From Flavobacterium sp. YJ01 (GTDB taxonomy: Bacteria; Bacteroidota; Bacteroidia; Flavobacteriales; Flavobacteriaceae): 64,000 nt of DNA. Position 1 is the first letter of the stretch, and each line of letters opens with the position of its first letter. Shown here in pieces: positions 42,303-50,967 of this stretch. Position numbers and translations under genes: made by a program. The DNA is taken from contig NZ_CP119757.1 of the NCBI RefSeq assembly GCF_029320955.1, positions 5,394,001 to 5,458,000 of the forward strand, written 5' to 3'. Under the pieces are notes generated by a model. The model saw only the letters and a list, made by a program, of their open reading frames with translations, ran no database searches and was not told the origin of the DNA.

Positions 42303-42832
42303 TATATTTTTAAATAATTACGTAAATCGTTAATACAGTTTCTGTTTTGAGTTTTGATAGTTCCCAGTGGCATTGCCAATTCTTCTGAAGCTTCTTGCTG
42401 GGTATATCCTTTAAAGAATAATAAATTAATTATCTCGATACATTTTGGTTTCAGTTTCTTTACGAATTCCTGAATTCCAATCGCATCAATTTTATGAGTT
42501 AATTTATTGCTCTCATCTAACAGATTTACGAAATTATCTGAGGAAAGGTTTTTTTGACTGTTATTAAAGTTTTTAGAACGAAGTTTATCGATCGATGTAT
42601 TTCGTGCAATATTAAGGATCCAAGTGTAAAATCGTCCTTTACTTTCGTTATAAGAATCGATGTTTTTCCAAATTTTGACAAAAACGTCTTGCAGAACATC
42701 TTCTGCTTCTTCTCGATTTTTAATTAAGACATGAATGACTGAAAACAAACTTTTAGAGTACATATCATATAAATGTGTAAAAGCTTTTTCGTCTTTTTTG
42801 TAGATTAAAACTAACAATTCTTCTTGACTCAT
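42302..42832 (-). CDS. ECF-type RNA polymerase sigma-70 factor
   Basis: 176 aa. Region 2 is EEAEDVLQDVFVKIWKNI, YTWILNIARNTSIDKLRS, and region 4 is GYTQQEASEELAMPLGTIKT, the helix-turn-helix for the -35 box. It directs polymerase to stress or envelope genes when freed from the anti-sigma partner encoded just downstream. The gene is preceded by an unusual phased A-tract array (42898-42931). Confidence 0.93.
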   Translation of the reverse strand: MSQEELLVLIYKKDEKAFTHLYDMYSKSLFSVIHVLIKNREEAEDVLQDVFVKIWKNIDSYNESKGRFYTWILNIARNTSIDKLRSKNFNNSQKNLSSDNFVNLLDESNKLTHKIDAIGIQEFVKKLKPKCIEIINLLFFKGYTQQEASEELAMPLGTIKTQNRNCINDLRNYLKI

Positions 42833-42897
42833 AGATTTGGATTTTTAAGTTTAAACATTAATAGCTAGATGTTATTGGGTAACTGTTATAAAGGTAA

Positions 42898-42931
42898 ATT
42901 ATTTTTTTTTATTTTTTTTTATTTTTTTTTG
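42898..42931 (-). promoter_or_regulatory. 10-bp phased A-tract array upstream of the ECF sigma gene
   Basis: Three consecutive copies of a decamer of one A and nine T on the plus strand (A-tracts on the sigma strand), exactly 10 bp apart, about 70-100 bp before the sigma ATG. Tracts in helical phase bend DNA strongly and can act as an UP-like element; the homopolymers can also change length by slippage. Confidence 0.5.
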
Positions 42932-43115
42932 TAGTCCTAAACCTAGAAAAATCAAGGGTTTTGAAAAAAAAGATGAATTTTTTTACTTTTTTTTAAAACC
43001 AAAAACAATCCAATTACGTAAATCTAATTATAAACGTGAGAAACATCTTAAAGAAATTAAAAGAGGAATTGCGAAATAATAAAACTGTTGTAAGATCCAA
43101 CTTAAAAATGGAATT

Positions 43116-43250
43116 ATGGATAGCAAAATAATTAAAATATTAATCGTTGGATTAACAGCAGTTTTATCATGGAGTAGTTTTTCTAAAAATGATTTTTTTA
43201 AATCAATTTCTCAAAGTAAGAATAGCTTGAAAACTGAAATAAAGAATTAA
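43116..43250 (+). CDS. possible 44-aa exported peptide
   Basis: Begins MDSKIIKILIVGLTAVLSWS and continues FSKNDFFKSISQSKNSLKTE. The N-terminus looks like a signal peptide or a membrane helix and the rest is basic. It belongs to the plus-strand unit ending at the orphan terminator. No homologue known to me. Confidence 0.4.
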   Translation: MDSKIIKILIVGLTAVLSWSSFSKNDFFKSISQSKNSLKTEIKN

Positions 43251-43262
43251 TAAAAGGACTCA

Positions 43263-43334
43263 ATGATGAATCTATTAAAAATATTCGTTTTACTTGCTTT
43301 TATTATGCTGTTCATTTCAATCTATAAGCAATAA
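43263..43334 (+). CDS. possible 23-aa membrane peptide
   Basis: MMNLLKIFVLLAFIMLFISI followed by YKQ: almost entirely a membrane helix. It starts 12 bp after the 44-aa frame, on the same strand. Size makes chance plausible. Confidence 0.3.
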   Translation: MMNLLKIFVLLAFIMLFISIYKQ

Positions 43335-43620
43335 TTAAAGATAGTACGTTCTAAAAAAGATAAGAAGATATTAGTGATTTTTAATAGTTGATGCACTCGG
43401 ACTTCCAGACCGAAGATTTTTTTAATATGTCACAACAATTACAAAGAGTTTAGATTAGATAAATACAAGCCATTTGAAAATATTTTGAAACAAGTGTGGC
43501 ATTTAGGGGTTAAAAAGATTTTCACAATAACCGAGGCATCAACTTTTTAAAGCATAAAATACATTATATATAAAAGATTGCATAATAATTAATTCATGGT
43601 TTGATTTGTTTGTATGGGGG

Positions 43621-43658
43621 GAAGCCTAACGTCTGATTAACGTTAGGCTTCATTTTTT
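43621..43658 (+). terminator. orphan plus-strand terminator
   Basis: 12-bp perfect stem GAAGCCTAACGT / ACGTTAGGCTTC (43621-43632, 43640-43651) followed by ATTTTTT. There is no recognised gene upstream on this strand within 780 bp. Confidence 0.85.
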
Positions 43659-43742
43659 ATTTAACTTTTGATTGGCAAAATTTGTGACTAGAAAATAGTT
43701 TTAATGAAATGTATTTTAGCTAATTTTATAAAAAATTATCAG

Positions 43743-44321
43743 ATGAAAAATATAGCAATTTTAGTTTGGAGCGCATTATTTATGATAGCTTCGCAAGTTC
43801 AGGCTCAAACGAGTCATAAACCAAAAAAAGAAATTATGGCAAAAGAAACAATTTATCAATTTAAAGTTGAAGATTTATCAGGAGATACTTTTGACTTTGC
43901 ATCTTTGAAAGGCAAAAAAATCATGATTGTCAATACGGCTTCAAAATGTGGTTTAACACCTCAATACAAAGATTTAGAAGCTATTTACAAACAATATAAA
44001 GATAAAGGTTTTGTAATTGTAGGTTTCCCGGCAAACAATTTTGCTTCGCAAGAACCTGGAACTGCTAAAGAAATTGAAACTTTCTGTCAGCAAAACTATG
44101 GTGTAACTTTTCCGATGATGAACAAAGTTTCTGTAAAAGGAAGCGATATGTGCGAAGTTTATAAATTCTTGACAGAGAAATCTAAAAACGGTTTGCAAGA
44201 TTCTGAAGTAGAATGGAATTTTCAAAAATATTTGATCAATGAAAAAGGAGAATTGGTAAAAGTAATTAAACCAAGAACTTTAGTAACAGATCCGGAAGTT
44301 ATTAATTGGATTAAAAGTTAA
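43743..44321 (+). CDS. glutathione peroxidase-family thiol peroxidase, exported
   Basis: 192 aa from the ATG at 43743. A longer frame from 43704 adds 13 residues that would spoil the signal peptide (MKNIAILVWSALFMIASQVQ, then AQ cleavage), so I prefer the shorter start. The GPx fold is clear: peroxidatic Cys in NTASKCGLTPQYKDL, then FPANNFASQEPGT and WNFQKYLINEKGEL. In typical family members the second motif is FPCNQF; here both Cys and Gln are replaced. It reduces peroxides, probably with thioredoxin, in the periplasm or outer envelope. Confidence 0.9.
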   Translation: MKNIAILVWSALFMIASQVQAQTSHKPKKEIMAKETIYQFKVEDLSGDTFDFASLKGKKIMIVNTASKCGLTPQYKDLEAIYKQYKDKGFVIVGFPANNFASQEPGTAKEIETFCQQNYGVTFPMMNKVSVKGSDMCEVYKFLTEKSKNGLQDSEVEWNFQKYLINEKGELVKVIKPRTLVTDPEVINWIKS

Positions 44322-44340
44322 ACTATAACTATCTAAACCA

Positions 44341-44384
44341 AAAAATCCACAAAATTGATGATTCAAGTTTGTGGATTTTTTTTT
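44341..44384 (+). terminator. terminator of the glutathione peroxidase gene
   Basis: 13-bp stem AAAAATCCACAAA / TTTGTGGATTTTT with a 14-nt loop, then a T-run. Confidence 0.85.
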
Positions 44385-44385
44385 G

Positions 44386-44478
44386 AGGTTCAAAGAGGCA
44401 AAGTGACAAAGTTGCAAAGTTTTTTAAAATTTATTCTTGCGAACTTTTGCGTAAACCATTGCGGTCTTTGCGGTTAAT
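44386..44478. repeat. AAAGTTGC word repeat
   Basis: GAGGTTCAAAG, AGGCAAAGTGAC, AAAGTTGCAAAG words followed by the GCGGTCTTTGCGGTTAA segment, resembling the words at 22018-22146. Non-coding. Confidence 0.45.
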
Positions 44479-44976
44479 TTACACCAAAATCAACTGCATA
44501 AAAACCAAATCTAGCCAATGATCAAATTTATAACCAACTTCGCGGATTGTTCCAGTTGCAACAAAGCCAAATTTTTCGTGAAAAGCAATACTTCCAGCAT
44601 TATCAGCATCAATAGCGCCAATCATAACGTGATAGCCTTGTTCTTTTGCCAAATGAATTAATTCTGTCAAAAGCTTAGAACCAATTCCTTTTCCAACAAT
44701 GTTATCGACTACATAAACAGAATGTTCTACAGTATATTGATAGCCTATTTTTTCGCGAAATTGTCCATAGCTTCCAAAACCAACCACTTCGCCATCTAAA
44801 TCAGCAACAACAATCGGAAGATTTTTAGCTGTTTTATCTTCAAACCATTTTTTTTGAACTTCTAGAGTCTGAATTTCGTAGCTATAATTGGCTGTTGTAT
44901 GTAAAATGGAATGATTTACAATTTCTAGTATTTTTTGTAAATCGTTTTCAGTTGCCGGTCTTAAAATAATGCTCAT
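44479..44976 (-). CDS. GNAT-family N-acetyltransferase
   Basis: 165 aa. The acetyl-CoA site is seen in VYVVDNIVGKGIGSKLLTEL, and the IGAIDADNAGSIAFHEKFGF and FVATGTIREVGYKFDHWLDL stretches are typical of the phosphinothricin/methionine-sulfoximine acetyltransferase subgroup. Cytoplasmic; it acetylates an amino-acid-like amine, substrate not determined. It follows the thioredoxin gene by 14 bp on the same strand. Confidence 0.87.
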   Translation of the reverse strand: MSIILRPATENDLQKILEIVNHSILHTTANYSYEIQTLEVQKKWFEDKTAKNLPIVVADLDGEVVGFGSYGQFREKIGYQYTVEHSVYVVDNIVGKGIGSKLLTELIHLAKEQGYHVMIGAIDADNAGSIAFHEKFGFVATGTIREVGYKFDHWLDLVFMQLILV

Positions 44977-44990
44977 TGGTAATTATTATA

Positions 44991-46166
44991 TTATTTTTTG
45001 TTTAGTTCTGTTAGTAGCAAATCGGTTTCTTTAGAATCCCAACCCATTTCTTTTGCAATGGTTTTGGCTTTTTTAGCATATTCTAAAGCTTTCTTTTTGT
45101 CTTTTATTTTGTTGTAAAGTTTAGCTTCTAATAAACTTCCATCATAAGAATTATTTAATTCTAAGGAATGATTAACCCAAAAAATAGCTTTTTTTAAACT
45201 TTCTGTATCGTTAATATGTTTGAAATAGGTGTTTCCAATTTCCTTTAAGAAACTAGCGTCGTTCCAAACTAATTTTTGAGTGTCTTCAAGAGTTACTTTT
45301 TTATAAAAGTCCCATTTTTCAGTTCTTTCAGCCAAAGTTAAATCATATTTAAAAACCAAAGAATCTGTTTTTTGAAGACGTATAGATTTGGCAATTTCTC
45401 TTTGTTTATAATAATTTACAGTATCTAAATTATCAACAAGCGGACGAAGCAACTCATTTACAATGTTTTCAATCTTTTTATCAACTCTGCTTTGCGAAGC
45501 TGCAGCCGCAAATTCTTTTTGATGCTGTAAAACAAACTGAAATTCTCTCGATTTAATATCTGTAACACCATTTGCAATAACTCTCCAATTCAACTCGCTA
45601 ATTAATTGTTTGTCAGATTGTGTATTTAAATAAATATGCGTTGCTGGAGATAATTCTGTTCTGTCTTTTCCTTTTTTTAAAGTATTCAAATAAGTGAAAA
45701 AATTATCAGAATTACTTGGATCTGCCATAAATTCTTTCTCTAAATAAGGCAATTGCATTTTTGGATTTAGAGAATATTGAAGTTCATTTAAAAATTCTGC
45801 TTTTTTCATTTCTCCTTTCAAAGCATAAATTAAATTTTCGTTAGAATCTAAAAACAAGAAAGTTGGCAAAGATTTGGTTTTGAATTTATCCTTTAAAGCA
45901 ATTCCTTCTTCTTTTTCAATATTTTTATAAGTACAGATAAAATTCTTATTCAAGAAATCTTTTACGGCAGAATCGTTTAAAACCTCGCTTTTCATCAAAT
46001 TGCAATGCGGACACCAATCTGCATATAACATTACAAAAAGAGGTTTAGATTCTTTTCTAGCCGTTTCTAAAGCAGTTTTGTACGGAATATCGACAGGAAC
46101 AAATTGATTTTGAGAAATAACGGTTTGAAAAGTGACTGCTAAAAAGGCTATAAGTAAGAAACGCAT
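44991..46166 (-). CDS. exported thioredoxin-fold protein with helical C-terminal region
   Basis: 391 aa. Signal peptide (about 1-19), thioredoxin domain (about 25-135) with the redox motif in YADWCPHCNLMKSEV (Cys52, Cys55), and a long helical C-terminal region with TPR-like repeats (WVNHSLELNNSYDGSLLEAK). CPHC is the disulfide-isomerase type of active site. Likely role: periplasmic disulfide reduction or isomerisation. It is divergent from menD. Confidence 0.85.
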   Translation of the reverse strand: MRFLLIAFLAVTFQTVISQNQFVPVDIPYKTALETARKESKPLFVMLYADWCPHCNLMKSEVLNDSAVKDFLNKNFICTYKNIEKEEGIALKDKFKTKSLPTFLFLDSNENLIYALKGEMKKAEFLNELQYSLNPKMQLPYLEKEFMADPSNSDNFFTYLNTLKKGKDRTELSPATHIYLNTQSDKQLISELNWRVIANGVTDIKSREFQFVLQHQKEFAAAASQSRVDKKIENIVNELLRPLVDNLDTVNYYKQREIAKSIRLQKTDSLVFKYDLTLAERTEKWDFYKKVTLEDTQKLVWNDASFLKEIGNTYFKHINDTESLKKAIFWVNHSLELNNSYDGSLLEAKLYNKIKDKKKALEYAKKAKTIAKEMGWDSKETDLLLTELNKK

Positions 46167-46199
46167 ATCGAGTTGGCTTTTATTAATTATTCGATTTTA

Positions 46200-46207
46200 C
46201 AAATATA
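46200..46207 (-). promoter_or_regulatory. -7 element of the thioredoxin-GNAT operon
   Basis: TATATTTG on the minus strand, 34 bp before the ATG; no matching -33 TTTG seen. Confidence 0.4.
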
Positions 46208-46272
46208 TTTCCTTTTTCGGGAAAGAGCCTTAATATATTCCTAATTATAATTTAAATGAACTGCGAAGTTTG

Positions 46273-46280
46273 TAACTTTG
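46273..46280 (+). promoter_or_regulatory. -7 element of the menD promoter
   Basis: TAACTTTG, 63 bp before the menD ATG; the -33 element is not clear. Confidence 0.45.
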
Positions 46281-46343
46281 TATGCAACATGAAGAAAATC
46301 GAGATTACAGATTTTCTTTCTAAAAAAGTAATACACGACTAGA

Positions 46344-48005
46344 ATGATTTACCCCAAAATAGCGCTTGCACAAAGCATTATCGAAATTTTATCTGCCAAA
46401 GGGATTGTCAATATTATTATTTCTCCAGGATCTAGAAATGCACCCTTAACCATCGGATTTGCTCAAAATTCTAATTTTAAATGTTATAGCATCGCAGACG
46501 AACGTTGTGCCGCTTTTTTTGCTTTAGGAATTGCTCAGCAAACCAAAGAGCCAACTGCAGTTGTTTGTACTTCTGGATCAGCTTTGTTAAATTATTACCC
46601 AGCTTTTGCAGAAGCTTTTTACAGCCAGATTCCGCTAATTGTGATTTCTGCAGATCGTCCGCAGAATAAAATAGATATTGGCGATGGACAAACCATTCGT
46701 CAAGAAAATGTTTTTGCAAATCATTCTGTTTTTAATGCTAATTTGACAGAAGATGCTTCAGATGAAAATGATTTAAAAATCAATTTAGCAATAGAAACTG
46801 CTATTCGATTAAAAGGTCCCGTTCATATTAATGCTCCTTTTGAAGAACCATTATATGAAACTACAGAAGAGCTTTCGGTGCAACCAAAAATTACAAATCA
46901 GGTTGAAGAAGTTACTGAAAAAGTGATCAGAAACAGTGATGAAATTATTTCTGTTTGGAATAATGCCAAGCGAAAATTAATCTTAGTCGGAGTAAATGAA
47001 GCTAATGTTATAGAAAAAGAAATTATCGAAAATCTAGCTTTAGATCCTTCAATTGTGGTTTTGACAGAAACTACGTCTAACTTACATCATCCAAATTTTA
47101 TTAATTCAATTGATACTTTAATTACGCCTTTTGATGATTCTGATTTTGCAGCATTTAATCCTGAAGTTTTAGTGACTTTTGGTGGAATGGTAGTTTCAAA
47201 AAGAATCAAAGGATTTTTAAGAAAATACAAACCAAAACATCATTGGCATATTGATACGCTTCGTGCTTATGATACGTTTGGTGCATTGACTAAACATTTT
47301 GAAATGCAACCAAATGATTTTTTCAAAGATTTGCTTTCTAAAACATCTTTTGTAAAAAGTAATTATTTCAAAAACATCGATACTGTTTATAAGTCGAGAT
47401 TAAATAAAAGAAAAGAGTATTTAAGTCAAATAAATTTTTCAGATTTTAAAGTGTTTGAAAAAGTAATAGAATCTCTTCCTATAAGCAGCCAGCTTCAAAT
47501 TAGTAATAGTTCTGCGATTCGTTACGCCCAATTAATTGATATTGATGAATCAATTGAAGTTTTTTGCAATCGTGGAACCAGCGGAATCGATGGAAGTACT
47601 TCTACAGCAATCGGAGCAGCAGTTGGAAATGAAAAACAAACAATTTTCATTACAGGAGATATTAGCTTTTTATACGACAGCAATGCGCTTTGGAATGCGT
47701 ACATCCCTAGTAATTTCAAAATCATTATTGTAAATAATGGAGGAGGAGGGATTTTTAGAATCCTCCCTGGACATCAAGAAAAGCCTGTTTTTAATACTTA
47801 TTTCGAAACTTCTCACCATTTAACTGCTGAACATTTGGCTAAGATGTATGGATTTAATTATTTAAAAGCTTCTGACGAAAAATCATTACAAAATGGTATT
47901 CAGGAAATGTATAGTCAAAATGATATTCCCGTGATTTTAGAAATTTTTACTCCAACAACAGAAAATGATAAAGTTCTGAAACAGTATTTTAAACAATTAA
48001 TATAG
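46344..48005 (+). CDS. menD: SEPHCHC synthase (menaquinone step 2)
   Basis: 553 aa. The thiamine-diphosphate enzyme joins 2-oxoglutarate and isochorismate. The N-terminal pyrimidine-binding domain has IISPGSRNAPLTIGFAQN and CSIADERCAA-like residues, and the ThDP/Mg site is TGDISFLYDSNALWNAYIPS followed by the Asn in IIIVNNGGGGIFRILPG. Length matches bacterial MenD. Menaquinone is the main quinone of this phylum. Its own start is ATG in a normal context; a -7 element lies upstream. Confidence 0.95.
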   Translation: MIYPKIALAQSIIEILSAKGIVNIIISPGSRNAPLTIGFAQNSNFKCYSIADERCAAFFALGIAQQTKEPTAVVCTSGSALLNYYPAFAEAFYSQIPLIVISADRPQNKIDIGDGQTIRQENVFANHSVFNANLTEDASDENDLKINLAIETAIRLKGPVHINAPFEEPLYETTEELSVQPKITNQVEEVTEKVIRNSDEIISVWNNAKRKLILVGVNEANVIEKEIIENLALDPSIVVLTETTSNLHHPNFINSIDTLITPFDDSDFAAFNPEVLVTFGGMVVSKRIKGFLRKYKPKHHWHIDTLRAYDTFGALTKHFEMQPNDFFKDLLSKTSFVKSNYFKNIDTVYKSRLNKRKEYLSQINFSDFKVFEKVIESLPISSQLQISNSSAIRYAQLIDIDESIEVFCNRGTSGIDGSTSTAIGAAVGNEKQTIFITGDISFLYDSNALWNAYIPSNFKIIIVNNGGGGIFRILPGHQEKPVFNTYFETSHHLTAEHLAKMYGFNYLKASDEKSLQNGIQEMYSQNDIPVILEIFTPTTENDKVLKQYFKQLI

Positions 48006-48093
48006 TTTGTAAGTTAAATATTGTTAAAAATTATTTTTGCTTTAAAATATGTTTTAATATTGGCGTATAATAATAACCAATATAATAAGCATT

Positions 48094-48435
48094 ATGAGCA
48101 AAAGAAACGAGTTAATACTCAAGTATGCAGCAGATTTAAAAGAAAAGTGTGGAGTAACTCCAAATATGGATCTACTTACTAAAGTAACAATTGGATGCGG
48201 GCCATCAATCTATAATGATGATTCGTCAACTGTAGCTGGAAGTCAGCAATCTGAATTGGATACGGTGAAAAACAACTTTTTAGTTAAAAAATTAGGTTTA
48301 AAAGACGGACCTGAATTATTAGAAGCAATTCATTCTGTTTTAGAGAAATACGGAAAATCTAATAAGCACAAATACAGAGCTGTAGTATATTATTTGTTGA
48401 CATTACATTTCAAGAAAGAAAGTATCTACAAATAG
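48094..48435 (+). CDS. DUF2853 protein
   Basis: 113 aa, small, helical, basic at the ends. The LTKVTIGCGPSIYNDDSSTV and SQQSELDTVKNNFLVKKLGL stretches are the DUF2853 signature; an NMR structure of one member is known but no function is established. Its own transcription unit, ended by a hairpin. Confidence 0.85.
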   Translation: MSKRNELILKYAADLKEKCGVTPNMDLLTKVTIGCGPSIYNDDSSTVAGSQQSELDTVKNNFLVKKLGLKDGPELLEAIHSVLEKYGKSNKHKYRAVVYYLLTLHFKKESIYK

Positions 48436-48444
48436 CTAAAAAAT

Positions 48445-48470
48445 AAAAGCGCCAATTAAGGCGCTTTTTG
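48445..48470 (+). terminator. terminator of the DUF2853 gene
   Basis: Stem AAAAGCGCC / GGCGCTTTT with a 6-nt loop, then GTTTTCT. Confidence 0.85.
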
Positions 48471-48479
48471 TTTTCTATT

Positions 48480-49823
48480 TTATCGTATCGGAATAGGAAA
48501 TACAGGAAGACTTGCATGCCCTAAAGCATCTACAGATTGTACGGCAAAAAAGTAATTGTCTTTAGAATATGGAATTTCAATTTGAGTTTCTTTTGTGAAA
48601 AAAGTTTTTTCCCAATGAGAAGACGCCGTTTCTCTCATTAAAATTTGATAACCGTAAGGGGCCTTTTCAGGAGCAGACCAAATAAGCGTAGAAGAATTAG
48701 AAAGTTTCTTTACTTCGATTCCAACATTTGTAGGTGATTTTGGCGATGATGCTAAATTTGCCAGAGTAGCTAAGTTAGCACAAGTATTTTTTCTTAGATA
48801 TTCAAAGTCCATAAATTCAGGAAGATCTCCATAAACTACATTGTTTTCTGTTCTCAAATCTTGATGCTGATGATCGAAATTTTCATTCATTTCGCATAAA
48901 CGAACTGCTGTAAATCCGTTTTGGCTAAATGGCGTATGATCTCCACCACGAAGAAAACGATCATTTCTATAAACCAATTTAACCGATAACTGATCTACGT
49001 ATTGCTCTGTAGTAGTTTTAATGTAACGCGCCAATAATCTCGACGGACTGTCATTATCTCGGCTTGTTGCTTTTCGCATTTTTGATTCTTCCTCAGTTTC
49101 TAAATATGGAATAGTTTCACTAAAAACACGAACCTGAGTATTATCTCTCAAATTTGTACCGCTAGATAAGCTGTTTCCAATCATATCGTTGTTAAGCATT
49201 GCCATGATATTCCAATTAGAAGCTTTTGCTTTTTCAGCAAGATAGCGTGCACCAATAAGTCCTTGTTCTTCTCCAGTAACAGCTACAAAAATAATGGTAG
49301 CAGAAAAAGATCTTTTACTCATCACTTTTGCTAATTCAATTAAGGCAGCAACTCCAGAACCGTCATCGTTAGCGCCAGGAGCATTAGATTTAACATTCAT
49401 TACATCAGTCACACGAGAATCTAGATGTCCGCTTATGATAAGAACACGATCATCGGTAGGATCTGTGCCTTTTAGAGTTGCCATTACATTTCCTATATAA
49501 CTGTCGGCGGGAATTCTTTTGCCATCTGCTTTTGCAGTAAAATAATCAATAGTTGCCGTTAATCTTCCGCCAGATTCGAGAGCAGCTTTGTCAAACTCAC
49601 TTTTAACCCATTGCTGAGCAGCGCCCATTCCTTTTGTTTTGCTTTTAGTATCGCTTAAAGTATGTCTTGTTCCAAAAGAAACTAATTTATGAATAGTTGC
49701 TTCAAGATTTTCAGTTTTGATTTCGCTAATCATTTTCTTTATTTCTGGATCTTCAGCAACTTGCGATAAAGAAAGTTGTGTAAAAACTAAAAAAGAAAAA
49801 ATGGAGTAAAGTACAGTCTTTTT
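48480..49823 (-). CDS. exported M28-family zinc peptidase with fibronectin-like C-terminus
   Basis: 447 aa from the ATG at 49823. An upstream ATG at 49856 in the same frame is unlikely because a promoter -7 box overlaps it. Signal peptide (IFSFLVFTQLSLSQ), then the M28 fold with zinc ligands in ISGHLDSRV, NAPGANDDGSGVAALIEL, VAVTGEEQGLIGARYLAEK, MLNNDMIGNSL and FDHQHQDL. The last 90 residues (NVGIEVKKL, YGYQILMRE) form a fibronectin III-like domain, probably for surface attachment or secretion. An aminopeptidase-type activity is expected outside the cytoplasm. Confidence 0.88.
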   Translation of the reverse strand, partial: KKTVLYSIFSFLVFTQLSLSQVAEDPEIKKMISEIKTENLEATIHKLVSFGTRHTLSDTKSKTKGMGAAQQWVKSEFDKAALESGGRLTATIDYFTAKADGKRIPADSYIGNVMATLKGTDPTDDRVLIISGHLDSRVTDVMNVKSNAPGANDDGSGVAALIELAKVMSKRSFSATIIFVAVTGEEQGLIGARYLAEKAKASNWNIMAMLNNDMIGNSLSSGTNLRDNTQVRVFSETIPYLETEEESKMRKATSRDNDSPSRLLARYIKTTTEQYVDQLSVKLVYRNDRFLRGGDHTPFSQNGFTAVRLCEMNENFDHQHQDLRTENNVVYGDLPEFMDFEYLRKNTCANLATLANLASSPKSPTNVGIEVKKLSNSSTLIWSAPEKAPYGYQILMRETASSHWEKTFFTKETQIEIPYSKDNYFFAVQSVDALGHASLPVFPIPIR

Positions 49824-49853
49824 CATTGATTTGGGATTAATTATAGATATTTC

Positions 49854-49861
49854 CAAATTTA
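49854..49861 (-). promoter_or_regulatory. -7 element of the M28 peptidase gene
   Basis: TAAATTTG on the minus strand, 30 bp before the ATG at 49823; it overlaps an alternative start, which argues for the shorter protein. Confidence 0.45.
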
Positions 49862-49906
49862 ACTAAAAATTGATTAGTCTATAAAGTGTTTTTATCTAAA
49901 ACATTT

Positions 49907-49939
49907 TTTGTTTTACCATTTTCAAACTTCGTACCTTTG
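49907..49939 (+). promoter_or_regulatory. cvfB promoter
   Basis: TTTG (49907-49910), 21 bp, TACCTTTG (49932-49939), 44 bp before the ATG. Full consensus match. Confidence 0.7.
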
Positions 49940-49983
49940 CACCTCACAAACTTAGTTGTATATCAACTTAGAATATTTAGAAA

Positions 49984-50835
49984 ATGCTAGAAATAGGAAA
50001 ATACAATACCCTAACTATATTGCGTGATACCAAAGTTGGTTTGTTTTTAGGAAATCCTGAAAGCGATCCGGATGGGATTCATGATGTTTTACTCCCAAAT
50101 AAATATGTTCCAAAAGTATTTGAAATTGGAGAAGAACTGATTGTTTTTGTTTATTTGGATCACGAACAACGACCAGTTGCAACAACTTTAGTTCCTTATA
50201 TTTTATTAAATGAATTTGCTCTTTTAAGAGTGAATTATATTAATAATGTCGGGGCTTTTATGGATTGGGGTATGGAAAAAGATATTCTTGTTCCTTTTAA
50301 AGAACAAGCGCGTCCGATGGAAAAAGGAAAACGTTATTTAGTTTATCTGTACATGGATAAACAAACAAATCGTTTAGTAGCTTCAAGCAAAACAAATCAG
50401 TTTTTAAGCAATGATAAGCTGACAGTTGAAAAGGGAGAAGAAGTTGATATTATCGTTTCTCATATTACTGATATGGGAATCAATGTAATTATAAACGAGC
50501 AGCATAAAGGCCTTTTATACAAAGATGAAGTTTATGACGATTCGATAAGAACTGGAGACAGAATGCGCGGATTTATAAAAAACATTCGTCCTGACAATAA
50601 AATTGATGTCGCAATTCAAGCACAAGGTTTTGAAAGTATCGAACCAAATGCTGAGAAAATTTTAAGTGAATTGAGAGCAAGCAGAGGTTTTCTTCGTTTG
50701 AATGATAATTCGCATCCAGAAGATATTAAGACCGTTTTGAAAATGAGCAAAAAATCATTTAAGAAAGCAATAGGTTCTTTATACAAAGAAAAACTAATAG
50801 AAATCAAGGAAGACGGAATCTATCTTATAAATTAA
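49984..50835 (+). CDS. cvfB: CvfB-like S1 RNA-binding regulator
   Basis: 283 aa. Tandem S1-like domains (about 5-65, 75-140 and 150-215), with INNVGAFMDWGMEKDILVPF as the clearest repeat and a winged-helix-like C-terminus (KTVLKMSKKSFKKAIGSLYK). This is the CvfB family; in Staphylococcus it affects virulence-gene mRNA. In Flavobacteria it is often found with men genes, as here (menB, menA and menC follow). The molecular target in this phylum is unknown. Confidence 0.88.
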   Translation: MLEIGKYNTLTILRDTKVGLFLGNPESDPDGIHDVLLPNKYVPKVFEIGEELIVFVYLDHEQRPVATTLVPYILLNEFALLRVNYINNVGAFMDWGMEKDILVPFKEQARPMEKGKRYLVYLYMDKQTNRLVASSKTNQFLSNDKLTVEKGEEVDIIVSHITDMGINVIINEQHKGLLYKDEVYDDSIRTGDRMRGFIKNIRPDNKIDVAIQAQGFESIEPNAEKILSELRASRGFLRLNDNSHPEDIKTVLKMSKKSFKKAIGSLYKEKLIEIKEDGIYLIN

Positions 50836-50903
50836 ATTCCAATATTTTAAATTCCAAATTCCAAGTGTAATCTATAATTTTTGGAATTTAAAAATTTGAA
50901 ATT
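50836..50903. repeat. AATTCCAA word repeat
   Basis: Starts right after the cvfB stop: AATTCCAATATT, AATTCCAAATTCCAAG, then TTTTTGGAATTT as the inverted counterpart. Related words stand at 21970-22008. Confidence 0.5.
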
Positions 50904-50934
50904 TATTTTGCGCTAGCAAAATTATTATAACACA

Positions 50935-50967
50935 AAAGGCTGCTCATTACGAGCAGCCTTTCGCTTT
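50935..50967 (+). terminator. cvfB terminator
   Basis: Stem AAAGGCTGCTC / GAGCAGCCTTT with a 5-nt loop, then TCGCTTTTTA. Confidence 0.85.

Larger units (their letters stand above)
42833..43703. other. 871-bp intergenic region with an orphan transcription unit
   Basis: Holds the sigma-operon upstream DNA with the phased A-tracts (42898-42931), two tiny plus-strand reading frames encoding membrane or exported peptides (43116-43250 and 43263-43334), and a strong plus-strand terminator (43621-43658) that has no annotated gene in front of it. The stretch 43335-43600 shows no credible frame; it could be the 3' part of a small RNA. Confidence 0.6.
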
